NCBI GenBank assembly: GCA_945878115.1
Contig: CAMDVD010000009.1
Coordinates: 1-64,000 of the forward strand
Length of the DNA stretch: 64,000 nt
Reading direction: 5' to 3'
Origin: Chitinophaga pinensis
GTDB lineage: Bacteria; Bacteroidota; Bacteroidia; Chitinophagales; Chitinophagaceae
Positions 35,004-44,252 of this stretch are shown here, piece by piece; the first letter of the stretch is position 1, and every line of letters begins with the position of its first letter. Position numbers and translations under genes: made by a program. Below the pieces are notes generated by a model. That model saw only the letters and a program-made list of their open reading frames with translations, did no database searches and was not told where the DNA came from.

Positions 35004-37649
35004 ATGGCAAAGAATTTATTGATTGTGGAGTCCCCCGCTAAAGCGAAGACGATAGAGAAAATACTCGGTTCTGACTTTCAAGTGAAGTCTTGTTTTGGGC
35101 ATATTCGTGATTTGGAAAAAGATGCGATGGGGATTGATGTTGCGAATCATTTTAAGCCATCCTATAAGATTTCGGATGATAAAACAAAGGTTGTAAATGA
35201 ATTAAAACAATTGGCAAAAAATGCAGAAGTTTGGCTAGCAACGGATGAGGATCGTGAGGGAGAAGCCATTTCGTGGCATTTGTGTGAAGTGCTTCATTTA
35301 GATCCAAGTACTACGAAGCGAATTGTGTTTCATGAGATTACGAAGCCAGCCATTTTGAAAGCAGTTGCAAATCCTCGTTTAGTCAATATGGATTTGGTAA
35401 ATGCACAGCAAGCACGCCGAATATTAGATCGAATAGTTGGGTTTGAATTGTCACCCGTTTTATGGCGAAAAATTAATCGCAGCAATTCTTTATCTGCAGG
35501 GCGAGTACAATCGGTTGCTGTTCGATTAATCGTAGAAAGAGAACGAGAGATAAATGCATTTAATACACAAAGTACCTTTAAGTTAGAAGCGCAGTTTAAT
35601 GCCAATGATATCAATAATAAAGCAGTTTCGTTCAAGGCAGAATATGCAGATAGAATTGCGGATAGTAAAGGCGCAAATCATTTTCTGCAAAATTGTATTG
35701 GTGCATCGTACAAGGTAGATGATATACAAGTAAAGCCTGGTAAGAAATCTCCATCGGCTCCTTTTACTACTTCTACTTTGCAACAAGAAGCAAGTCGAAA
35801 ATTGGGATACTCTGTTTCTCGAACGATGCAAATTGCACAAAAATTATACGAAAGCGGTAGTATCACGTATATGAGAACGGATGCAGTAAGTTTATCCGAA
35901 ACCGCTTTACAAAATATTCAAGAAGAAATTATTAAGAACTACGGTGAAAAATACCACAAGCATCGAGTCTATAAAAATAAAAATGAAAATGCCCAAGAGG
36001 CGCATGAGGCAATACGTCCAACCAATATGGCAACTCGTGAAGTAGCAGATTGGGATATGCAACGCTTGTATGATTTGATTTGGAAACGTACCATGGCATC
36101 TCAAATGTCGGATGCTGAATTGGAAAAAACAGTTGCTAAAATTGGTATTTCCACACAACAAGAAAAGCTAACAGCGAGTGGTGAAGTTTTGAAATTTGAC
36201 GGCTTTTTGAAATTGTATATGGAAGGCAAGGATGAAGAAGAGAGTGAAGAGGAGAATGAAGAAGGCATGTTGCCTTTATTAAGAGTAGGACAAGGTTTGG
36301 ACATCGTAAGTATGCAAGCGATTGAACGTTTTTCGCGTCCACTACCAAGATATACGGAAGCTTCCTTGGTAAAAAAATTAGAGGAATTAGGAATAGGAAG
36401 ACCGTCTACTTACGCACCGACAATTAGTACCATACAGAATAGAAATTATGTGATTAGAAAAGATAAAGATGGCATCCGTAGAAAATATGTAGTGTTATCT
36501 TTAGAAGGTGCAGAAATAAATGAAAAGGTACTCGAAGAAAATACAGGTGCTGAAAAAAATAAAATGTTTCCAACGGACTTAGGTATGGTGGTTACAGATT
36601 TTTTGAAGCAGCATTTTGAGCAAGTGATGGATTATAAATTTACCGCAAAAATTGAAGGTGAATTTGATGAAATTGCACATGGTAAAAAAGAATGGAGCAA
36701 CATGTTGGGTGCTTTCTATACACCTTTTCATGAGCTGGTAAACACGACCATGGACACTGCGGAACGTGCAAGCGGTGAGCGTGATTTGGGCGTTCATCCC
36801 GAAACTGGCAAAAGAGTCTTTGCGCGAATTGGTAAGTTTGGTCCAATGATACAAATGGGCAATTCCGAAGATGAAGAGAAGCCAAGATTTGCAACTTTAC
36901 GTAACACACAAAGTATTGAAACTATTACATTCCAAGAGGCATTAGAACTTTTTAAATTGCCATTGGTTTTAGGTGATTATGAAGGTAAAGAAGTGAGCGT
37001 GAACATTGGTCGATTTGGACCTTATGTAAAATATGGTGAGCAATTTGTTTCACTTGAAAAAGGAGAAGAACCATTGAGTGTAACTATGGAAAGAGCCATA
37101 GAAGTTATTAAAGATAAACAAGAAGGCGATGCGCCAATTGGTTATTATCAGGATAAACCCATCACCAAAGGCAAAGGGCGTTTTGGACCATTTATCAAAT
37201 GGGATGGACTTTTTATTAATATACCTAGAGCTTATTTTTTTGAAACTATTAATGAAAAGGAATGTGCGGAATTGATTGAAAAAAAAGTAGAAAAGGAATC
37301 GCAACGTTATATTTTGCAATTTCCGGAAGAAAATATTTCTGTGGAGAATGGAAGATGGGGACCATTTATTAAGTGGAATAAAAAAATGTTGAAATTGATT
37401 GGTAAAAAATATACCAGTGAAGAAGCAGCATTGTTGACTTTGGAAGAAGTGAAAAAAATGGTAGAAACCCAAGTGCCGAATGCATTTGTAAAAAAGGCAA
37501 GTACAAGAAGTGCATCAACAGCAAAAAAATCAGTGACTAAAAAAGCAAGTTCTGCAAGCGCTAAAGGCACGACCAAAAAGGCTACCGTTAAATCGGCGGC
37601 ACAGAAAAGAGCTGAGCGACAGATGAAAGCACAGAATGATAATTACTAA
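35004..37649 (+). CDS. topA: DNA topoisomerase I
   Basis: Type IA topoisomerase that relaxes negative supercoils. About 881 aa from the ATG at 35004 (MAKNLLIVESPAKAKTIEKIL); the track ORF adds 40 unrelated residues. The Toprim domain is at about residues 1-115 (ATDEDREGEAISWHL). Active-site Tyr289 is in SITYMRTDAVSLS. The C-terminal region replaces zinc fingers with four GP(M/Y/F)IK-type repeats (GKFGPMIQMG, GRFGPYVKYG, GRFGPFIKWD, GRWGPFIKWN). It ends in a Lys/Ala/Ser/Thr-rich tail (KKSVTKKASSASAKGTTKK) like histone H1, probably for non-specific DNA contact. It is followed 9 nt later by a small membrane protein gene. Confidence 0.96.
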   Translation: MAKNLLIVESPAKAKTIEKILGSDFQVKSCFGHIRDLEKDAMGIDVANHFKPSYKISDDKTKVVNELKQLAKNAEVWLATDEDREGEAISWHLCEVLHLDPSTTKRIVFHEITKPAILKAVANPRLVNMDLVNAQQARRILDRIVGFELSPVLWRKINRSNSLSAGRVQSVAVRLIVEREREINAFNTQSTFKLEAQFNANDINNKAVSFKAEYADRIADSKGANHFLQNCIGASYKVDDIQVKPGKKSPSAPFTTSTLQQEASRKLGYSVSRTMQIAQKLYESGSITYMRTDAVSLSETALQNIQEEIIKNYGEKYHKHRVYKNKNENAQEAHEAIRPTNMATREVADWDMQRLYDLIWKRTMASQMSDAELEKTVAKIGISTQQEKLTASGEVLKFDGFLKLYMEGKDEEESEEENEEGMLPLLRVGQGLDIVSMQAIERFSRPLPRYTEASLVKKLEELGIGRPSTYAPTISTIQNRNYVIRKDKDGIRRKYVVLSLEGAEINEKVLEENTGAEKNKMFPTDLGMVVTDFLKQHFEQVMDYKFTAKIEGEFDEIAHGKKEWSNMLGAFYTPFHELVNTTMDTAERASGERDLGVHPETGKRVFARIGKFGPMIQMGNSEDEEKPRFATLRNTQSIETITFQEALELFKLPLVLGDYEGKEVSVNIGRFGPYVKYGEQFVSLEKGEEPLSVTMERAIEVIKDKQEGDAPIGYYQDKPITKGKGRFGPFIKWDGLFINIPRAYFFETINEKECAELIEKKVEKESQRYILQFPEENISVENGRWGPFIKWNKKMLKLIGKKYTSEEAALLTLEEVKKMVETQVPNAFVKKASTRSASTAKKSVTKKASSASAKGTTKKATVKSAAQKRAERQMKAQNDNY

Positions 37650-37658
37650 ATTATAAGG

Positions 37659-37910
37659 TTGGAAATAGAAGAAAGAAATGAAGGCAACAAAGCCTATACC
37701 AGTTTCAAATCTAGCCTAGATTTGTCGATGGGTATTTTGTATATCATTATTGCTGGCTATGCAACCCAAATGCCTTTCATCATTGAGGCTTACGGCAAAA
37801 AAACAGTGTATATTATTGGCGGTTTATTTGTTTTGTACGGACTGTTTAGATTCTATCGAGGTTTTGTTGGCATTAAAAATATCTTCTTGAAAAAGCGATT
37901 GAGGCGGTAG
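37659..37910 (+). CDS. Small two-helix membrane protein after topA
   Basis: 83 aa, function unknown. It starts with TTG at 37659, 9 nt after the topA stop; the first in-frame ATG would remove the first 24 residues. Two transmembrane helices (MGILYIIIAGYATQMPFII and VYIIGGLFVLYGLFRFYRGF) and a basic tail KKRLRR. The short spacing suggests co-transcription with topA. Similar small two-helix proteins are common in Bacteroidota, without known role. Confidence 0.6.
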   Translation: MEIEERNEGNKAYTSFKSSLDLSMGILYIIIAGYATQMPFIIEAYGKKTVYIIGGLFVLYGLFRFYRGFVGIKNIFLKKRLRR

Positions 37911-38017
37911 ACGGGTATCCTTTACACAGTCTATTTTTGAAAACATTAATCTCTTTTTTAGCAGAAGGTGGATGTAATGATTTTCTGTTTCCAGTTACCT
38001 TGTATTTTTTTTGTAAT

Positions 38018-38058
38018 AAAGTTCAAGCTCCAAAATACATTTTTGCAACTTGAACTTT
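38018..38058. terminator. Inverted repeat between convergent genes
   Basis: AAAGTTCAAG (38018-38027) pairs perfectly with CTTGAACTTT (38049-38058). It lies between the topA transcript and the convergent OmpA gene, so may end transcription in both directions, though neither side has a strong T-run. Confidence 0.45.
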
Positions 38059-38078
38059 AGCGTAATAAATATGTTCTT

Positions 38079-39431
38079 CTAATTCTTTAACGTAAATTCC
38101 GTCCTTCTATTTTGGGCTCTACCTTCTTCAGAACTATTGTCTGCTATAGGTTTCGTGTCGCCAAAGCCAATGCTGCTGATACGTGATGCCGCAATTCCTT
38201 TTTCAATAAGATAGGCTTTACAAGCATCTGCGCGTTGTTGAGATAAGGTCAGATTATTTTCTGGGGTACCAACATTATCTGTATGACCTGCTATGTCCAC
38301 TCTGTACGTTGGCTCGCTATTTAACATGCTGACGATATTATTTAAATCAGTGTAAGATGATTTATTAATTACCGCACTATTGGTTTCAAAATTGATTCCT
38401 TTAGCTGCTTTGGATATTTTCTCAATGACTTCTTGTTTAATTTCTGGACATCCATTATTGATCGAAGAAGCAACGGTAGGACATTTATCTACTTCATCAT
38501 TAAATCCATCTCCATCTTTATCTGGAATTGGGCAACCTTCATATTTACTGATGCCCGCAATTTTTGGACACTTGTCTATATTGTCTGGAATCCCATCTCC
38601 ATCTGTATCTGGGCAACCGCGTAATGCTTTTGGACCAGCGATATCTGGGCATTGATCTTCTCTATCCGGTATGCCATCTTTATCTTTATCAGGGCAGCCT
38701 TTCGTTTCTTTTCTACCTGGCAATGTTGGACAATCATCATCTTTATCTGCAATTCCATCGTTATCTCTATCTCTTATTAATGGTTTAGTTGGCACTACTT
38801 CTACTTTAGTTTTTTCCTTATTGCCCCACCAATACACCATACCAATAGAATGTGTGATATGGCTTTGATCTATTTTGGAAAGGGCAATTTGATAATTGGA
38901 TTCTACATTCAGAAATATGTTTTTGCCAAGATGAATATTACAACCTAAACCTACTGGAACATCTATTCCTTGTTGGGTTTCACGCAATGTAGCACTTGCA
39001 CCAAGACTTACATAAGGTGAAGCGATATAGGTTTCTTTGGGTAATAGGGACACATTTATTTTAGCGTCTAATCCAAGGTAGGGCAATTCTTTTTTAACGG
39101 TATTTGTGCCAAGTTTTGTGCGAATAAAACTGCTGTCTTTATCGGAAATAGGGTATTGTAGGTTGCTCACTGTAGCACCAAATTGTAGGTTTATATGCGA
39201 ATGAACGGTTTGCCAATAACTTACTCTAATGGCAGGATCCCAAAATAATTTTTTTTGTATTTTTCCATCCGATTTACTTACTCTGTCGTTCAATAAGTAA
39301 TTTCCCGTCTGTTTGCCATATAAATCTATACCAGCAAAATGAATACCTATACCGTGTTGAAGGTTTTGGGCTGAAAGGATGCTGCTTGCAAAACAGGTAA
39401 TGAGCAAAGAAAATAATAACCGTTTTTTCAT
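38079..39431 (-). CDS. OmpA-family protein with thrombospondin type 3 repeats
   Basis: 450-aa outer-membrane protein: signal peptide (LLFSLLITCFASSILSAQ), an N-terminal barrel of about 190 residues, then four calcium-binding TSP3 repeats at about 218-323 (DRDNDGIADKDDDCP, DKDKDGIPDREDQCP, DTDGDGIPDNIDKCP, DKDGDGFNDEVDKCP). An OmpA C-terminal domain follows at about 344-450 (INFETNSAVINKSSYTDL … DIAGHTDNVGTPENNLTLSQQRADACKAYL). The Asp and Arg that contact peptidoglycan are present in the usual places. It anchors the outer membrane to the wall, with Ca2+ stiffening the linker. It has its own promoter and no operon partners. Confidence 0.92.
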   Translation of the reverse strand: MKKRLLFSLLITCFASSILSAQNLQHGIGIHFAGIDLYGKQTGNYLLNDRVSKSDGKIQKKLFWDPAIRVSYWQTVHSHINLQFGATVSNLQYPISDKDSSFIRTKLGTNTVKKELPYLGLDAKINVSLLPKETYIASPYVSLGASATLRETQQGIDVPVGLGCNIHLGKNIFLNVESNYQIALSKIDQSHITHSIGMVYWWGNKEKTKVEVVPTKPLIRDRDNDGIADKDDDCPTLPGRKETKGCPDKDKDGIPDREDQCPDIAGPKALRGCPDTDGDGIPDNIDKCPKIAGISKYEGCPIPDKDGDGFNDEVDKCPTVASSINNGCPEIKQEVIEKISKAAKGINFETNSAVINKSSYTDLNNIVSMLNSEPTYRVDIAGHTDNVGTPENNLTLSQQRADACKAYLIEKGIAASRISSIGFGDTKPIADNSSEEGRAQNRRTEFTLKN

Positions 39432-39447
39432 ACAATAAAATTTACCT

Positions 39448-39456
39448 GCAAATGTA
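39448..39456 (-). promoter_or_regulatory. Candidate -7 box of the OmpA/TSP3 gene
   Basis: The minus strand reads TACATTTGC 16 nt before the ATG at 39431, a full match to TAnnTTTG. Confidence 0.45.
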
Positions 39457-39574
39457 TAGTCTTGCTTGCAAATATTGTATCTATTGGATTGTATTCATGT
39501 TATTAAAATGAAGATTTTTAGGGTTAGTTATTAACAATGTGCATTAATGATAAATAAAAAAATATCTCCTTGAT

Positions 39575-39583
39575 TACCTTTGG
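39575..39583 (+). promoter_or_regulatory. Candidate -7 box of prs
   Basis: TACCTTTGG matches TAnnTTTG and ends 18 nt before the ATG at 39602. No clear -33 TTTG was found. Confidence 0.4.
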
Positions 39584-39601
39584 GCTTTCTAAAACAAAAT
39601 C

Positions 39602-40582
39602 ATGGAACCTATTATTAAAATCTTTTCAGGAAATTCCACAATGGAATTGGCAAATAATATTGCTAATTTATACGGTCAAGATTTAGGAAAATCAACGATT
39701 CAACAATTTAGTGATGGCGAGTTTCAACCCGTTTTCAATGAAAGCATTCGCGGGAGTTATGTTTTTTTAATTCAAAGTACGTATGCTCCTGGTGATAATT
39801 TGATGGAATTATTGATGATGATAGATGCTGCACGACGAGCATCGGCACATTATATTACAGCCGTTATTCCGTATTTTGGTTACGCCCGACAAGATAGAAA
39901 AGACAAGCCACGAGTAAGTATTGCATCCAAGTTGGTAGCTAATTTACTGACCACGGCTGGTGCCAATCGTATCATGACGATGGATTTACACGCTCCACAA
40001 ATTCAAGGTTTTTTTGATATTCCAGTGGATCATTTAGATAGCTCTGCTATTTTTATTCCTTATATTGAAAAATTACAAATTCCAAATTTGACCTTCGCAT
40101 CACCGGATGTTGGAAGCACCAATCGTGTGCGAGAAGTGGCAAGTTATTTCGGTGCCGAAATGGTGATTTGTGATAAGCAAAGAAAACGCGCAAATGAAAT
40201 CGCATCTATGACTGTAATTGGTGATGTTGTCGATAAGGATTTAGTATTGATTGATGATATTTGTGATACGGCAGGAACATTGACTAAAAGTGCTGCGATG
40301 CTAATGGATAAAGGCGCGAAAAGTGTTCGAGCCTTTTGTACACATCCTGTATTGAGCGGAAAGGCGTATGAGAATATTGAGAAATCATGCCTTAGTGAAC
40401 TTGTAGTTTGTGATACGATTCCACTTAAAGAAACATCCAGCAAAATTAAAGTATTGAGTACTGCTGCTTTGTTTGCCATCGCCATTCGAAATGTGCATGA
40501 AAGTAAATCCATTAGTTCTTTATTTATTCATAGCAGATTGAAGGAACAAATGAAGAATCAATTCGTGAAGGAGGTGATTTAA
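39602..40582 (+). CDS. prs: Ribose-phosphate pyrophosphokinase
   Basis: Makes PRPP from ribose 5-phosphate and ATP, feeding purine, pyrimidine, His, Trp and NAD pathways. 326 aa, slightly longer than the common 310-320. ATP-site region FSDGEFQPVFNESIRG, then PYFGYARQDRKDKPRVSIASKLVANLL. The metal/PRS signature is DLHAPQIQGFFDIPVDHL, and the PRPP loop is DLVLIDDICDTAGTLTKSAA. All catalytic landmarks are present. Monocistronic; convergent with the LptF/G-type gene 41 nt away. Confidence 0.96.
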   Translation: MEPIIKIFSGNSTMELANNIANLYGQDLGKSTIQQFSDGEFQPVFNESIRGSYVFLIQSTYAPGDNLMELLMMIDAARRASAHYITAVIPYFGYARQDRKDKPRVSIASKLVANLLTTAGANRIMTMDLHAPQIQGFFDIPVDHLDSSAIFIPYIEKLQIPNLTFASPDVGSTNRVREVASYFGAEMVICDKQRKRANEIASMTVIGDVVDKDLVLIDDICDTAGTLTKSAAMLMDKGAKSVRAFCTHPVLSGKAYENIEKSCLSELVVCDTIPLKETSSKIKVLSTAALFAIAIRNVHESKSISSLFIHSRLKEQMKNQFVKEVI

Positions 40583-40623
40583 AAGTAGAAAATATTCCAT
40601 TTAAGGAAAGTTTACTACAGCAT

Positions 40624-41700
40624 CTATTTAGAATATTTTCTATAAATAAATAAGGCGATAATACTAAAAAATACATTAGGAATCCAGACGGCGAGCATCG
40701 GATGAAGATTCCCTTTTACAGAAAAGGTAGTAGAAAATTGCATCATAAAAATGTAGCAAGCACTAATCATTAATCCAATGGCTAAATGGGAACCACTGCC
40801 ACCTCGAACTTTTCGCGAAGCAATGCAAGCGCCAATGATAGAAAGCACGAACGCAGAAAACGGAGCAGAGGTACGCCTGTATTTTTCAATATAATATTCA
40901 TTCAAATTCTCACTTCCTTTTTCAGATTCTCTTTTTAAATAAGCATTCAATTCGGTTGCAGTCATCATTTGTCGTGCTTCTCGACGTTCAATTAAATCGC
41001 TCGGTAGAAAGGCAAATTTTTTCGATTGAATTAATTTGAATTGCATGTCTTCATGAATATCTTTTGTCTTCCTGCTTAATGCATCAAATAATTTCCATTC
41101 TTTTTTGATAGAATCATATACACAATGATCGGCATTTATTTTTTCTATGATTTCTGTTCCATTTACTTTTTCATAGCTAAATCGGTAACCCATTTTTGAT
41201 TCGGGATTATAGCTTTGCATATAAATATATTCATTCGGACTTATGCGCATATTGAAATTGTCATCTTTGCTATAGGACCTTTCCCACAGATATTTTTCTT
41301 CAAATGCCAAACGCTTTTTATTGGCAAGTGGAATTAAATATTGATTAGCCATCAACAGCGTCATAGAAATAATTCCAGCACCAATAAAATAAGGACGAAG
41401 AAAACGGCGGAAGGACATGCCTGAATTCAGCATGGAAATTATTTCTGAACGATTTGCCATTTTGGAGGTAAAAAAAATAACTGCCACAAAAATAAAAATC
41501 GGAAATAGTAAGGCGAGGATATAGGGTAGAAAATTAACGTAATAACCCAATATTTTTAAGGTTGGAACATCTCTATCTAAAAAATCTCTAACCTTCTCTG
41601 TAAAGTCTATTACGATGGCAATGGCAGAGAAAGCCATCATCAGAAATACAAAAGTGCTTAGGAAATTTTTTAATATGTATTTATCTAAAATAGTTAACAT
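40624..41700 (-). CDS. LptF/LptG family LPS-export permease
   Basis: Inner-membrane permease subunit of the LptB2FG ABC exporter that extracts LPS. 358 aa, typical. N-terminal helices (LDKYILKNFLSTFVFLMMAFSAIAIVIDF, ILGYYVNFLPYILALLFPIFIFVAVIFF), coupling segment MANRSEIISMLNSGMSFRRFLRPY, a periplasmic domain of about 150 residues, then three helices near the C-terminus (SAFVLSIIGACIASRKVRGG … FFSIIALFIYRKY). Bacteroidota usually encode F and G separately; which this is cannot be told. No ATPase gene is nearby. Confidence 0.88.
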   Translation of the reverse strand: MLTILDKYILKNFLSTFVFLMMAFSAIAIVIDFTEKVRDFLDRDVPTLKILGYYVNFLPYILALLFPIFIFVAVIFFTSKMANRSEIISMLNSGMSFRRFLRPYFIGAGIISMTLLMANQYLIPLANKKRLAFEEKYLWERSYSKDDNFNMRISPNEYIYMQSYNPESKMGYRFSYEKVNGTEIIEKINADHCVYDSIKKEWKLFDALSRKTKDIHEDMQFKLIQSKKFAFLPSDLIERREARQMMTATELNAYLKRESEKGSENLNEYYIEKYRRTSAPFSAFVLSIIGACIASRKVRGGSGSHLAIGLMISACYIFMMQFSTTFSVKGNLHPMLAVWIPNVFFSIIALFIYRKYSK

Positions 41701-41719
41701 GTCATCCTATCGGTGAATT

Positions 41720-41728
41720 GCAAACCTA
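41720..41728 (-). promoter_or_regulatory. Candidate -7 box of the LptF/G gene
   Basis: The minus strand reads TAGGTTTGC 19 nt before the ATG at 41700, a full match to TAnnTTTG. Confidence 0.45.
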
Positions 41729-41843
41729 AAGAATAATAAGCAATCGACAATTGCCATTATTCAGTGAGCATGTTAAAATGTAGTATACAAGGATGATGTA
41801 CATTCGATTTAAAAAATACAGGCATTCAAATATTCTAACCGAA

Positions 41844-42266
41844 TTAATTAGCTGGTTGATATAGTTCCCAATATTCTTTCGGTGTTACAATTCTAGTTTG
41901 CTTGTACATAGGAAACGTAAAATCTGTTGAGTTACCTGTAATGATAAAATCTGCTAAACATTCATCCGCAAGTTCTAAAAATTTATTGTCATCAACATCA
42001 GAAATAAGTAAGATTTTGGTGGTAGGAAAATATTTCATAGACTTTGTTTCAATATCAGAGAGCAATTTCTCAGCGCGAAGAAAAAAATCATGAAATTTGG
42101 AAAACTTTTTTCTGGATAACACATCATAATATTCTGCTATTAATTCATCAGAAATGCAAAGGGTAAATTTGTCTTCCAGAAAAAGTTCATTGATAATACG
42201 GTATGAAAAACCATTTTGGATGATTGATGAAACAAATATATTTGTATCAATTACGATTCTTTGCAT
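41844..42266 (-). CDS. PIN-domain ribonuclease toxin (COG1569-like)
   Basis: A 140-aa PIN nuclease, putative toxin of a type II toxin-antitoxin pair. Acidic metal-site residues: Asp7 in MQRIVIDTNIFVSS, Glu in SDELIAEYYDVLSRKKF, and the acidic cluster DVDDNKFLELADECLADFIITGNSTDF, the 'toxin component, PIN family' arrangement. It should cleave RNA when free. It starts inside the end of the upstream antitoxin gene (20-nt overlap), typical of such pairs. All catalytic acids appear intact. Confidence 0.87.
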   Translation of the reverse strand: MQRIVIDTNIFVSSIIQNGFSYRIINELFLEDKFTLCISDELIAEYYDVLSRKKFSKFHDFFLRAEKLLSDIETKSMKYFPTTKILLISDVDDNKFLELADECLADFIITGNSTDFTFPMYKQTRIVTPKEYWELYQPAN

Positions 42267-42483
42267 CTCTTCTTACCGCTTTTACCTCGTTCGTAATTTC
42301 TTCCATTGTCATTTTAGAGAGTCCATGTTTTTCGGCAAGTTCAATACATTTATTCAAATTTTGTCGCATCAATTCTTTACTAACCATATCAATAAATTCT
42401 GTAAAGGTTAGTTGGTCATTTTTCAAACCAAATTTGTTGTATTCAATATCTGATATAGAAACATTTAGTGTTCTCATCTTCAT
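42247..42483 (-). CDS. Antitoxin partner of the PIN toxin
   Basis: 78 aa starting ATG at 42483 (a second ATG two codons on also fits). An N-terminal beta strand RTLNVSISDIEYNKFGL resembles a ribbon-helix-helix-like opening, followed by helical stretches (FTEFIDMVSKELMRQNLNKCIELAEKHGLSKMTMEEITNEVKAVRRDAK) that would wrap the toxin. The family is not firmly recognised; the call rests on size, charge, order and the 20-nt overlap with the toxin gene. It probably autoregulates the pair. Confidence 0.7.
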   Translation of the reverse strand: MKMRTLNVSISDIEYNKFGLKNDQLTFTEFIDMVSKELMRQNLNKCIELAEKHGLSKMTMEEITNEVKAVRRDAKNRN

Positions 42484-42686
42484 TATTCTTTTTTCAAATG
42501 TACAAAGAAAAGACTAAAATTATAATTTGGAATTTATCAAGAATTCTTTGCGAATGTATTGTCCATCATAAAGGGGGATTTTTTGATACAGTAAGAAATT
42601 TGAAGCAAAAATAGATTGATATTGGATGGATGATAATCTAAGTTTTGTGCAAGATGATACTTTCAATGTGAATCGTTCTACAATAA

Positions 42687-42716
42687 AAAAGGCTACCATT
42701 AAGTTGATAGCCTTTT
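42687..42716. terminator. Terminator after the PKD cargo gene
   Basis: AAAAGGCTA (42687-42695) pairs with TAGCCTTTT (42708-42716), followed by T-rich sequence on both strands. It lies 21 nt past the stop of the 42738-43841 gene and also faces the antitoxin promoter. The rest of 42484-42737 shows nothing. Confidence 0.8.
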
Positions 42717-42737
42717 GTTTTTATAAGTAGAATGTAA

Positions 42738-43841
42738 TTATTCTTTAATCAATTTAGAATATTGCGTAGCGCCGTTTTGGTCAATTACTTTTAAAATATA
42801 AATGCCATTCGCTAAAGTAGAAATATTCATGTTTTCATTTGCGTTCACAGAACTTGTTTTTACTTTAATACCATTTACGGTATAGAAATCAACTGCATAT
42901 TTATTGCCTTTATTCCCTTTAATCATAAAACTAGATTTTGTAGGATTAGGGTATATAGTTGCTAATTCGTTTTTAACATCATTTACTGTAGTCGGTGCTT
43001 GGAAATTGATTGAATACATCGATGTTGTTTTATTAATGGTAGAAGTTAAGCAAAGAGAATCAGAGCAGGTATTTGGAGACGGTGAAGATATGTATAAACA
43101 AATGGTATAACTACCTGCAGATGCATAAGTATGTGATGGATATGCACCTGTTGAGCTTGTACCGTCACCCCAATACCAAACATAATTCATTACAAGACCA
43201 CCGCCATTGCTGGTATTCACACCGATATAGGTATGTGGTGCGCCATTAGAATCTGGGAATATATAAAAATTAGCTTGACAAGGTGGAGTAGAACCAATTG
43301 TAATAGTATTACAAATACTATCTAAACAGCCACTAACTGTATCGCTAATCAACAAGCATATATTATAAGTACCAGGTGTATTAGAAGACGTGTACGTACT
43401 TCCTACACCAGCTAAAGCATTATTAACAGTCCATGTATAGGTCATGGTATTACTTGCCGTGCCATTTGAAACACAGGTAACACTGCCATTAGAATTACTA
43501 GTATAAGTATAAGATGCTGTACATGGTGGTGGGTTAGTGGTAATAGTTATTGACTGGCAAGAAGAATCAGAACAATTGTTGATAGAATCAACTACATACA
43601 AACAAACAACGAATGGACCTGATGCATTGAAATTAGTGGTTGTTGTCACACCTGTTCCAGATGTGCCATTGCCGAAACTCCAATAATAATTGCTGAAGAT
43701 TGAATTGGTTCCTGTAGCTGTAAAAGTTACAGAGCCGTTTGGTGATGCCGTATACGTCCAAAGTGCAGAGCATGGAATTTGGGCTTGCATTTTTACCGCG
43801 AAAAATGTTAAAAGGGCAATAAAAAGTAATTTTGTTTTCAT
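42738..43841 (-). CDS. PKD-repeat T9SS type A-sorted protein
   Basis: A 367-aa secreted protein. Signal peptide MKTKLLFIALLTFFAVKMQAQ; three PKD-like modules of about 85 residues, each with Cys at the start (IPCSALWTYTASPNGSVTF…YWSFGNGTSGTG, CTASYTYTSNSNGSVTC, CQANFYIFPDSNG…YVWYWGDGTSSTGAYPSHTYASAGSYTICLYI). The type A sorting domain follows (ATIYPNPTKSSFMIKGNKGN … QYSKLIKE). PKD modules mediate protein or glycan contacts; no enzyme domain is present. Monocistronic, with a strong terminator. Confidence 0.8.
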   Translation of the reverse strand: MKTKLLFIALLTFFAVKMQAQIPCSALWTYTASPNGSVTFTATGTNSIFSNYYWSFGNGTSGTGVTTTTNFNASGPFVVCLYVVDSINNCSDSSCQSITITTNPPPCTASYTYTSNSNGSVTCVSNGTASNTMTYTWTVNNALAGVGSTYTSSNTPGTYNICLLISDTVSGCLDSICNTITIGSTPPCQANFYIFPDSNGAPHTYIGVNTSNGGGLVMNYVWYWGDGTSSTGAYPSHTYASAGSYTICLYISSPSPNTCSDSLCLTSTINKTTSMYSINFQAPTTVNDVKNELATIYPNPTKSSFMIKGNKGNKYAVDFYTVNGIKVKTSSVNANENMNISTLANGIYILKVIDQNGATQYSKLIKE

Positions 43842-43983
43842 GTTTTTTAATTAGATAAATAAATATTTTTTTCAGTTCAATAGACGAAGGGCTATTTTAA
43901 TTTGTTAGCAAGATTGCAAATTAATTTTCAATTCAATAATTATCCATTTTTATGTAAGTAAAATAAATCGGTAATGCCATACG

Positions 43984-44153
43984 AAAATTGTTAAGAGAAA
44001 ATGGTTTCTATAGAAGATGTATTGCGGCAACGATTGAAGTGGAAATCCTTTTTGCTGGCTCTGCAGCAAAAAGATTGGAACGTAAAGTCTGGATTCCTTT
44101 TTTCTAATCAGAAAAGGATCCTGATATTTATCATCAGGACGTGTTCGCCGCCC
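43984..44153 (+). repeat. Structured dispersed element, copy C
   Basis: Plus-strand copy. Leader AAAATTGTTAAGAGAAAAT, then GATGTATTGCGGCAACGATTG. P1 has GCTG/CAGC where A and D have GCTT/AAGC; P2 is CCTTTTTTCT/AGAAAAGG instead of CCGCT/AGCGG; P3 is TCCTGAT/ATCAGGA. Ends GCCGCCC. Paired substitutions preserve all three stems. It fills most of the 43842-44252 gap. Confidence 0.8.
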
Positions 44154-44252
44154 ATCCTGTAGCATTAATTTTTTTTCAAAAAATACGCTACAGCAGAGCT
44201 CTCATGACATTTTTGGTATTGCAACAAATAAAATCCTTTGAGCTGAAGGCTT

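Noticed and set aside
37050-37472. 140-aa minus-strand ORF, Phe-rich
   Set aside because: Antisense to the Lys/Glu-rich topA C-terminus, which reads as Phe-rich on the other strand.
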